The translations under genes were made by a program, and so were the position numbers. The notes below the pieces were generated by a model. It was not told the DNA's origin. It saw only the letters and a list, made by a program, of their open reading frames with translations, and made no database searches. This document shows positions 7,564 through 13,600 of a stretch of 15,018 nt of DNA, in pieces; positions within the stretch are counted from its first letter, which is position 1, and each line of letters begins with the position of its first letter. The DNA is from Thiobacillus sp. Its GTDB lineage: Bacteria > Pseudomonadota > Gammaproteobacteria > Burkholderiales > Thiobacillaceae. The stretch spans positions 1 through 15,018 of the forward strand of contig NZ_JANJXQ010000014.1 of the NCBI RefSeq assembly GCF_024708915.1. Reading direction: 5' to 3'.

Positions 7564-8523
7564 TTACTTGAGTCCGGAAATGCCTTTGCTGATCGCATCG
7601 GCGTCAGCATCGGGCGCCGCCGGCGCCGCATCGGCAGCTGCTGCGGCCGGCTTCTCGGCTGGCGCCGCGGCTTCTTTGCCGGCATCGGCAAACTCGCCCA
7701 CGTATTCGATCGTGGCGGCGGTCTTCAATGCATCCAGCTCGGCCTTGGCCGCCTTCTGGCGCGCCTCTGTCTGCAGCAGGCGGATGATCGCCGGCTTGGC
7801 CTGTTCCAGCGTCACCGGCTGCACCTGCGAATCCGCCAGCACGATGACCATCAGGCCGTCCGGCGCATTCACCACCATCGCCTGGCCGTCGGGCATCTGG
7901 GCCAGCTGCGGCAGGAGTTGCAGCGGCAGCTGCTCGGCCGGCTTGACGCCCTGCGCCGCTTTGACCGGCAGATTCTCCGCTTTCAGCCAGGCGGCGAAAT
8001 CGTTCAGGTTTTGGGATGCGCCCAACTGGGCGCGGATCGCATCGTGCCTGTCTGCCGGCGCCTTGATCGAGAGTTCCTGCAGGCGATAGATCTTGCGCTT
8101 GGCGAACAGCTCGGGATGATTGTCGAAATATGTCGACACCTCGGCATCGCTCGGCTCGGCCGGCGTGCCCAGCTTGCGGCTCATATAGGCCTCGGCCAGA
8201 ATCTGGCGGCGCGTCGCGTCCAGCGCCTGCACCACCGTGGGGTCACGGTCCAGCTTGTCGGTCAGCGCCTTCTGCACCAGCAGTTCCTGCTCCACCAGAT
8301 TGCGCACCACCTGCAGCGAAGCCGCTTTGGATTTTTCCGCATCAAGATTGGGAATGCGCTGCAGCGCGTAGTTGACCTGATGCACCGTCAGCTCGGTGCC
8401 GTTGACCTTGGCCGCCACCTGGGTCGCGGCTTTCTCGCCCGCCGCCTCGTCTTTCTTGTCGCCGCAACCCGCAAGCAGTGCGGCGATCATCAACGGCAGA
8501 ATCAGCTTCTTGTAACTTTGCAT
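7564..8523 (-). CDS. epsD: EpsD-family peptidyl-prolyl cis-trans isomerase (lipoprotein)
   Basis: The product is 319 residues with a lipoprotein signal (LLAGC, lipid-modified Cys20). It has the SurA/PpiC-like layout: an N-terminal helical chaperone region (VNGTELTVHQVNYALQRIP; LVEQELLVQKAL; RRQILAEAYM), then an EpsD-type isomerase-like region (RKIYRLQELSIKAP). The Ala/Pro-rich tail (about residues 285-319, AAAPAEKPAAAAADAAPAAP) is likely disordered. EpsD proteins are membrane-anchored periplasmic folding factors of EPS loci and may help outer-membrane components such as EpsL. AGGA lies seven bases before the ATG. A gap separates it from the upstream outer-membrane protein gene, which has its own terminator, so epsD needs its own promoter; I see only weak candidates. 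Confidence 0.9.
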   Translation of the reverse strand: MQSYKKLILPLMIAALLAGCGDKKDEAAGEKAATQVAAKVNGTELTVHQVNYALQRIPNLDAEKSKAASLQVVRNLVEQELLVQKALTDKLDRDPTVVQALDATRRQILAEAYMSRKLGTPAEPSDAEVSTYFDNHPELFAKRKIYRLQELSIKAPADRHDAIRAQLGASQNLNDFAAWLKAENLPVKAAQGVKPAEQLPLQLLPQLAQMPDGQAMVVNAPDGLMVIVLADSQVQPVTLEQAKPAIIRLLQTEARQKAAKAELDALKTAATIEYVGEFADAGKEAAAPAEKPAAAAADAAPAAPDADADAISKGISGLK

Positions 8524-8741
8524 GTTGTCTTCCTCTCGATCCGGATTATTGGAAATTATGTGGTACGAATGTTACAGCAAGCACGCCGGTGGATATCACG
8601 TGCAGAAAGCATACCGAATCAAAATACGTGAAAAATTTTCGATGCGGGACGAAGGCAATTTTATGCGGGTCACCGATACCTGATGGGGCGATCCGGCAAT
8701 CTCGCGGCTCGCCCTCGCTGGCGTATTTTCGAACACAAAAA

Positions 8742-8765
8742 AAGCCAGGGACACGTCCCCGGCTT
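8742..8765 (-). terminator. Rho-independent terminator of the double-barrel outer-membrane protein gene
   Basis: The stem pairs AAGCC (8742-8746) with GGCTT (8761-8765) and GGGAC with GTCCC around a very small loop, with an A-C mismatch in the middle. On the minus strand it is followed by a run of T (complement of the A-run at 8737-8743). It lies 26 bp after the stop codon at 8791, so it ends that transcript before epsD. Confidence 0.85.
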
Positions 8766-8790
8766 GAAAAAAACGACAGCCAACCTGGCA

Positions 8791-10701
8791 TCAGAATTTC
8801 AGTGCCAGACCCGCCGTCACGAGGTCGATGTCATATTCTTTCCGGTCGAAGCGTTCCCACTCAAGGCGAAGGTTCAGATTGTCGAGCAGCGCGTAGCTGA
8901 CGCCCACCCCATAGTTGGGCTCATAGCTGTCGTCGCCGCTTCGCACCGTGAGCGCGGCACCGTTCTTCACCCTGGCGTCGGCAAGCACGTAGGCCGCACC
9001 CAGCTTGCCCATCACCGACAACTTCTCGGTAACCGGATAACTGAGCACTGCACCCAGTGTCCATGCATCGGCAGCCAGGTTCGTGACGACCGCCCCGGTT
9101 CTGGCCGTCATGTCGTTGAGGTTGGCATAACCGCCTTCAATGCCGAGGTACTTGTTGAACTGGTAGCCGCCGTAAACCTTCCAGCCTTCGCTGCGGGTGT
9201 TGGCAGAGGCTTCGTCGATGTCCCCGTATTTCGACTGTCCGATCCCCAGGCCCGCGTACCAGCCGTCGAAGTTGATGCCGGCCCAGTCGCTTTCACCGTA
9301 TTCTTCAGCCGCATGAGGGCCCGGATCGAGCACCCAACCGAAGGTCAAGCCGAATACGTTCTGGTGCATATTGATATCAGCCATTCCCACGATATTTTGG
9401 TTGGGCGGAGAATCCTGCGAATTGGACGCAACGTATATATACGTGCCGGTCACTTCGAGCTCATCTGATGGCTTGTAGGTAAAGCCCACGGAATAGTGCT
9501 TTTCGACAGTTGCCGGCGCGAGAACGTTAAAAGTCAGTTGATCATCCGGGATCGGACTCTTACCGTAGTTGTATCCAGCGCGAACCAACAGCCTTTTGTT
9601 TACACCGTATTGCATGCCAAGCTTGTAGACGGTCTGGTTCTTCCAGCCAAACCCCATGCCCTGATCATTGCCCAATTCCTTGGTCGAATCGGAGGTGGAC
9701 GGTATCCCGGCAACCTGATTATTGGGATCGCTATAGTCCCCCTCACTTGTGCCTGGGCCACGGTTACCAATGGAGGCAATATCTGCATAATTAATACGGA
9801 AGACATCCGCTGAAATGACCAGATTCTTCTTGGGTTTGAAGGTGATTCCAATACCATAATTTTCAGGAATGTCGAAATCTCCCTGCTCTGCAAACAAGCC
9901 GCGGTACTTATCGAACTTGGTCATATAAGCCCTAGAGGTATAGGCAAGTCCCAGCGTCAGCCTGTCATCCAGAAAGTCCCCCAGCCAGCCCAGCTTGATT
10001 CCAGCACCATAGCTGTAATCGAATCCCTGTCCCGTCAAATGAGCGGGATCAGCACTGATAGCCATATTGAGCACCTGGTCGAAATTTCTGAACGCCTCAA
10101 GCCCATATGCCCGGAAACGGGTCGCTGCCAGCATGAGAGCAGCACCCACCGAATGCGTTTCATTGACTCTGTAGCCAACGGTAAGCGGGATTTGCAGCTG
10201 CATCATGTCGATCCCAATTTTCTTGTCACGTCCCGGCCCCCGTGCTGCCGCCGGCACGCCGGTGTAGTTAAACAGGTTAACCGGGTAACTCGTGTTCATT
10301 CCGCCGTTCCCTAGAACGGCAAAGCCCGCATGCAAGTTCTCGGTAAGGGGCATCGTCATCCCCATTTCCGGCATGATGAAATACTTGGAGTCACTCTCGG
10401 CGCCATTATTGAAATTGAATGGAGAAACCTGACCAGCTCGCCGTCCGACGGATGCCGAGCGCTCAGGGTTAAACACCCCCGCGCCCAGATCGCCCCGCAT
10501 TCCAGTGTTGACGATATTGGCTGGGTTCGCGGCAATGGAAAGCGAATCACGGCCGTACGCAATCCCGACGCCTCCCATACCCTGCGAACGAAAACCCGCG
10601 CCCGGCAAGAAATAGCCATTCGTGGCTAAGGCGCTTGATGTCTGCGCCAATGCCATGGCAACTGTGAGCGTCTTTAATGTGTGAAAAACATGCTTCGCCA
10701 T
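8791..10701 (-). CDS. Outer-membrane protein: FadL/OMPP1-like barrel fused to an OmpA-like small barrel
   Basis: The product is 636 residues. AAGGAGGAG lies nine bases before the ATG and is the strongest Shine-Dalgarno seen here. A signal peptide ends near SSALA (residue 26). The mature N-terminus TNGYFLPGAGFRSQGMGGVGIAYGRDSLSIAANPA is the FadL/TodX type, whose N-terminal hatch plugs a 14-strand barrel used for uptake of hydrophobic compounds. That domain runs to about residue 460 (FGLTFGWVLDPG). After a short linker, residues 477-636 form a second module (NFDGWYAGLGIGQSKYG ... AGLALKF). It has the strand pattern and closing Phe of eight-strand OmpA/OMP_b-brl barrels. It lies 58 bp after the 312-residue protein gene and is probably co-transcribed with it. 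Cargo is unknown. Confidence 0.85.
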   Translation of the reverse strand: MAKHVFHTLKTLTVAMALAQTSSALATNGYFLPGAGFRSQGMGGVGIAYGRDSLSIAANPANIVNTGMRGDLGAGVFNPERSASVGRRAGQVSPFNFNNGAESDSKYFIMPEMGMTMPLTENLHAGFAVLGNGGMNTSYPVNLFNYTGVPAAARGPGRDKKIGIDMMQLQIPLTVGYRVNETHSVGAALMLAATRFRAYGLEAFRNFDQVLNMAISADPAHLTGQGFDYSYGAGIKLGWLGDFLDDRLTLGLAYTSRAYMTKFDKYRGLFAEQGDFDIPENYGIGITFKPKKNLVISADVFRINYADIASIGNRGPGTSEGDYSDPNNQVAGIPSTSDSTKELGNDQGMGFGWKNQTVYKLGMQYGVNKRLLVRAGYNYGKSPIPDDQLTFNVLAPATVEKHYSVGFTYKPSDELEVTGTYIYVASNSQDSPPNQNIVGMADINMHQNVFGLTFGWVLDPGPHAAEEYGESDWAGINFDGWYAGLGIGQSKYGDIDEASANTRSEGWKVYGGYQFNKYLGIEGGYANLNDMTARTGAVVTNLAADAWTLGAVLSYPVTEKLSVMGKLGAAYVLADARVKNGAALTVRSGDDSYEPNYGVGVSYALLDNLNLRLEWERFDRKEYDIDLVTAGLALKF

Positions 10702-10759
10702 TTCGTTTTCTCCTCCTTAGAATATTTATGCAAATCCCGGCTTTCGCAGGATTTGGTAT

Positions 10760-11698
10760 TTATTGCAATGAACAAGCAAATTCACCCTCTCGTCCTACCG
10801 AATGGGCATTAGCGGCGATCAGTGCACGCAAGCAGACAGTCGTGGCATGTAGGTACATCCCGACGTCCACATCGTAAGCACTGCCCTGCAGCCTTAAACT
10901 GTTTCTTTCATCCTCATAGGCACCGAACGATCCGTTTTCATTCTGGCTCAGCGCGATAAAGCTCAACGCCTTCCGGATATTTTCATTGTTGACAAATCCT
11001 AGACATATCATCGCCTCGATTACTTCTGATAACAGGTCCACATCCTCCAGCATCGGATCGAGCAATCCCTCCATCAGATCCGACAAATAAGCCATATCTC
11101 CGATATTCAGCAGTTTGGGAGGATGCCGCCCTCCATCGGTCAAATGAGAAATTTCATGGACCATCAGGTAGACATGTATCTTCTGCAACTCTGCTACCGA
11201 TTTTCTCTGCCTGATCTGCGTTTTATCAATCAATAAGTTCATTGCGTCCGTAGCCGGCAACCCAAGCGCTCCAAGCCGCCTGATCAGTGCCATGCGCTGG
11301 CTCGCACCCCGGGATGGGGCATGTTCATAAATACGCGGCAAGATTTGGGAAATTTCTGCCAGATAGAACTTCATATCAAAGCCGAAATCCTTCGCCAAGC
11401 TGCAAGCATAAAGATAGGAAAGCACGTCTTCCGAGAAGCGCTTACGATCCGTGCTAGCTAAATCGTGGTAAGCCGGCGTGTCGAGAATATTGAGATGATT
11501 CAGCACGTGCATCCGCACCCTCTCAGCTTCACTCGCACCGCCAGGTACTGCACTGTAGAAGTCGATAATGGCTTGATACCCGACCAGCCACTCGACAAAG
11601 TGTTTCTTGCCCTTCATTCCGCGCTCAAATCGAAGTTTGACGGGATCTACATAAAGCCCGTTTAACCACGACTCGGCGCTCTTGATCTGTTTCAACAT
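10760..11698 (-). CDS. Uncharacterised helical protein with an HEISH motif and a QNENGSFG toroid-like repeat
   Basis: The product is 312 residues from the ATG at 11698. The frame stays open to 11764, but that would begin inside the PEP-CTERM terminator, so the shorter start is preferred; no strong ribosome binding site is visible. The protein is mostly helical, without signal peptide or membrane segment, so it is probably cytoplasmic. HEISHLTDGGRHPP (181-194) contains a formal HExxH. ALSFIALSQNENGSFGAYED (244-263) resembles the helix-turn repeats of alpha/alpha toroids such as terpene cyclases. The layout reminds me, from memory only, of the DUF6895 type. It lies between the PEP-CTERM gene and the double-barrel protein gene. 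I do not assign a function. Confidence 0.75.
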   Translation of the reverse strand: MLKQIKSAESWLNGLYVDPVKLRFERGMKGKKHFVEWLVGYQAIIDFYSAVPGGASEAERVRMHVLNHLNILDTPAYHDLASTDRKRFSEDVLSYLYACSLAKDFGFDMKFYLAEISQILPRIYEHAPSRGASQRMALIRRLGALGLPATDAMNLLIDKTQIRQRKSVAELQKIHVYLMVHEISHLTDGGRHPPKLLNIGDMAYLSDLMEGLLDPMLEDVDLLSEVIEAMICLGFVNNENIRKALSFIALSQNENGSFGAYEDERNSLRLQGSAYDVDVGMYLHATTVCLRALIAANAHSVGREGEFACSLQ

Positions 11699-11724
11699 GA
11701 GCAACCAAGCAACATAGTATTGAC

Positions 11725-11752
11725 AAAAAATACGGCGGATTACTCCGCCGTA
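11725..11752 (-). terminator. Rho-independent terminator of the PEP-CTERM gene
   Basis: A perfect 9-bp stem, TACGGCGGA (11731-11739) with TCCGCCGTA (11744-11752), closes a 4-base loop. On the minus strand it is followed by six T (complement of 11725-11730). It lies 53 bp after the PEP-CTERM stop codon and 27 bp before the ATG of the next gene, so expression of that gene needs readthrough or a promoter within a very short gap. Confidence 0.9.
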
Positions 11753-11804
11753 TACGTACACCATCAGATTAATCAGCGGGCCAGCTCAAGACCCGGCTCA
11801 TCAG

Positions 11805-12479
11805 TCAAACCACAGACTGCTTGCGGCGGCGCACCGCAAAGCCCACCAGACCCAAGCCCGCCAGCATCATGCCGTAGGTGGAAGCCTCGGGCACGGGGGC
11901 CATCGAGCCCTGCAGATGCAACGCGTACTGCACGCCAGCAAAACCGCCGGACGGCACAACTGCAGAGTAATCAAGCGTGTCGTTACCGTTGTTCCAGATG
12001 CCGTCAACGTTGGAGATCACGGCCGGGCCACCCGCGCCCATGTCGATGTCGCCGCCGTTCCAGTTCACGGTCCAGCCCGCCATGTTGACATGGAGCGTAT
12101 TGGCATCAACAACCGTAACTTCCAGAACTTGATTGTTCCAGTGAGTACCGGCAGCATTAAAGAAGGACCAAGGGCGATCAATCGTGCCAGCGGCATTCGC
12201 CAGACCGAAGTTCAGGGTGCCGCCCGCTGTCACGAAGTTGGTACCGGTCGTGCCCGCACCACGCAATCCGGTATACACGTTGGTTTCCGGAATCATGTCC
12301 TCATCAACGTCGGCAGCCAGCATACTGAACCAGGAACCGGCCAGCGTTGTCGTGTTACCAGCACCCCAGTCGAAAGTACCCGTAGCGGCGCCGCCGGTGG
12401 CAATAGCCTGCGCACCGGTCGCACCTGCGAGACCAATACCACCAACTGCCAAGGTCATCATAGTTTTCATAAATTTCAT
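11805..12479 (-). CDS. PEP-CTERM sorting-domain protein (exosortase substrate)
   Basis: The product is 224 residues with a signal peptide ending at GAQA (residue 25). The C-terminus is a complete PEP-CTERM domain: VPEAST (196-201), a hydrophobic helix YGMMLAGLGLVGFAV, then RRRKQ. The fourth position is Ala, where Pro is most common (VPEPS). The 170-residue passenger is rich in G, N, T, A and W, low in charge and has no cysteine. It resembles a secreted beta-rich matrix protein and no known enzyme. The exosortase at 1112-2011 is the likely processing enzyme, releasing or anchoring it in the EPS matrix. GAGGAG lies eight bases before the ATG. Expression is likely sigma-54 dependent (promoter at 12598-12612). 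A hairpin ATGTAG/CTACAT (12495-12500 with 12524-12529) directly abuts the ribosome binding site. Confidence 0.93.
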   Translation of the reverse strand: MKFMKTMMTLAVGGIGLAGATGAQAIATGGAATGTFDWGAGNTTTLAGSWFSMLAADVDEDMIPETNVYTGLRGAGTTGTNFVTAGGTLNFGLANAAGTIDRPWSFFNAAGTHWNNQVLEVTVVDANTLHVNMAGWTVNWNGGDIDMGAGGPAVISNVDGIWNNGNDTLDYSAVVPSGGFAGVQYALHLQGSMAPVPEASTYGMMLAGLGLVGFAVRRRKQSVV

Positions 12480-12597
12480 TTTTTAAGTCTCCTCATGTAG
12501 ATATGTATCGATCGATTTATCAACTACATCCTACCCTGCCACCATGGTGTAAATATTCTTTGCACCGAATAGTTCCCTTCGCGGCGACAAGCATTTA

Positions 12598-12612
12598 GCA
12601 ATGGCCGTTCCA
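12598..12612 (-). promoter_or_regulatory. Sigma-54 (-24/-12) promoter of the PEP-CTERM gene
   Basis: The minus strand reads TGGAAC-GGCCA-TTGC, one mismatch from TGGCAC-N5-TTGC, with GG and GC 10 bases apart. Initiation about 12 nt downstream would give a leader of roughly 107 nt. Sigma-54 control of PEP-CTERM genes through the PrsK/PrsR pair is known in other bacteria. Confidence 0.72.
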
Positions 12613-12643
12613 GCTTTCTGGTATTTTTATTTATGATGTTTGC

Positions 12644-12656
12644 AATCAATCATTTA
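12644..12656 (+). promoter_or_regulatory. IHF consensus site upstream of the PEP-CTERM promoter
   Basis: AATCAATCATTTA matches WATCAANNNNTTR at every defined position. It lies 32-44 bp upstream of the -24 element, where IHF commonly bends DNA to bring an activator to a sigma-54 holoenzyme. Confidence 0.55.
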
Positions 12657-12675
12657 ACAATTTGATTTGGTTGTT

Positions 12676-12724
12676 TCGGATGTGGCAACTAGTAGGTTCG
12701 GACCATGACTGTAAAATAATCCGA
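12676..12724. promoter_or_regulatory. Candidate activator sites: three TCGGA half-sites spaced 22 bp
   Basis: TCGGA occurs at 12676 and 12698, and its reverse TCCGA at 12720, so the starts are 22 bp apart each time, about two helical turns. They lie upstream of the IHF site, where enhancer-binding protein sites are expected. No known binding motif is matched; this is spacing evidence only. Confidence 0.3.
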
Positions 12725-13302
12725 CAAAATCGACCCGCCAAAACCGGCCAAACAGGCCCGGCATGATGAAATCGGGCCGGAATCCGAGCCTTGATTTTCA
12801 ATTAGTCGTTTCATATCAATATATTGGTATTTTTATACCGTACTTTGTTTATGTGTAAAATTTATCGACAAGTCGTTTTGCATATGTTTTATTGATGTGT
12901 AAGCAAGTCCTGTTGGGTGCGGACAAGGACATGAAGCCGTGGGCTGGCTGAGCCTCGCCGCATTCAAGGCGGCCGGCGAATTGAACGCCCCCCGGCAGCG
13001 GCGCTAAATCCCCACTTGGCCACGGCCTTGATCGTCGACGCTTGGATAGAGCCGCTGGCCGGCGCTTCTTCGACGATGCCCGCTGCCGCTGCCGATGCCA
13101 TACCGGGTGCGGTTGCCTTTAACCCGAACTGTCCAGTCAAGGGACGGCACATCGCGGAAAGGGCGCTGGCGTGCGGGCTTGCTGCCGATCGACCAGCCGA
13201 GCAGCCCGGCCTGTCTGGCCAGCGCGTCGGGTTGGGCGGACATTCCGGCGGGGAATCCGGGTGAAATATTGAGGGCGGATGTCTCGAATGTGAGAGCGGG
13301 GT
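12725..13302. other. Intergenic region without a convincing gene
   Basis: The first part is AT-rich (about 12780-12900) with a GGTAT-TTTT-ATACC hairpin at 12826-12839. A GGCCCG/CGGGCC dyad is at 12755-12778. From about 12950 the DNA becomes GC-rich. On the minus strand it shows codon-like third-position bias in two frames that swap near 13130 (for example DALARQAGLLGWSIGSKP, then SIQASTIKAVAKWGFSAA). Neither frame has a good start or a recognised family. It may be a decayed coding region. Confidence 0.4.
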
Positions 13303-13373
13303 GAAGATTCAAGTTGCAAGGAAGGCAGCCTGTCTGCAACCCCTTGCCTTGTCAGCCTGAATCTTGAATCTTG
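13303..13373. repeat. Inverted array of 7-bp CAAGNNN repeats, copy 2
   Basis: The left arm has GAAGATT, CAAGTTG, CAAGGAA at 13303, 13310 and 13317. The right arm has CTTG at 13363 and 13370, a degenerate CCTG at 13356, and extra CTTG at 13343 and 13348 out of phase. The arms can pair (GATTCAAG with CTTGAATC). It starts 5 bp after the stop codon of the sugar-transferase relic. It is shorter and less regular than the other two copies. Confidence 0.75.
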
Positions 13374-13377
13374 TTTC

Positions 13378-13581
13378 TCAATAAGCGTTCTGATCGCGCC
13401 AGACGACGGCAAGCGTCTTGCCGATGGTCATGAGGTCGAAGCCGAGCGACCCGTTGCGCATGGCGTCGATGTCGTACTGGGCGTTGATGAACCGCGGCAG
13501 TTCGTCGAGCGAGGCGGCGGATGGAAGGCAATCAAGCTTGTATGTTGCACCTGAAACGATGCGTACCCATAATCGCTTCAT
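13378..13581 (-). pseudogene. C-terminal remnant of a bacterial sugar transferase (EpsB/WcaJ type)
   Basis: The open frame of 67 codons from the ATG at 13581 (74 from 13602) ends YDIDAMRNGSLGFDLMTIGKTLAVVWRDQNAY (residues 36-67). This matches the end of undecaprenyl-phosphate sugar transferases, which read roughly YDI-YI-NWSL--DL-I--KT--VV----AY. Full proteins have about 450 residues or a 200-residue catalytic core; here only the last 35-45 residues remain and the catalytic part is absent. The first 20 codons (MKRLWVRIVSGATYKLDC) use more AT-rich codons and look unrelated. No good ribosome binding site is present. In XrtB-type loci such a gene typically stands ahead of epsD, so its place and strand fit a lost first gene of the eps cluster. 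Confidence 0.6.
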
Positions 13582-13600
13582 AAACTGGAGCGATTGTGAC

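Noticed and set aside
8601..8615. Sigma-54 promoter upstream of epsD
   Set aside because: The minus strand has GG-N10-GC spacing, but three of the -24 positions and one -12 position differ from the consensus, so it is too weak to annotate. TTGCTG with TAATTT 16 bp apart nearby is equally weak as a sigma-70 promoter.
581..8631. Long plus-strand open frames (for example 581-1696, 3333-4457, 4778-6742, 6928-8631)
   Set aside because: They lie antisense to well-recognised eps genes, have low-complexity H/Q/R/G-rich translations and arise from GC-biased third positions of the true genes.
11270..11350. Zinc metalloprotease as the firm call for the HEISH protein
   Set aside because: Only the five-residue motif supports it; no third ligand motif or secretion signal is seen, and a toroid-like fold explains the rest better. 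Kept as an open question.
10760..11764. Start of the 312-residue protein at 11764
   Set aside because: That start would lie inside the PEP-CTERM terminator; the ATG at 11698 begins after it.
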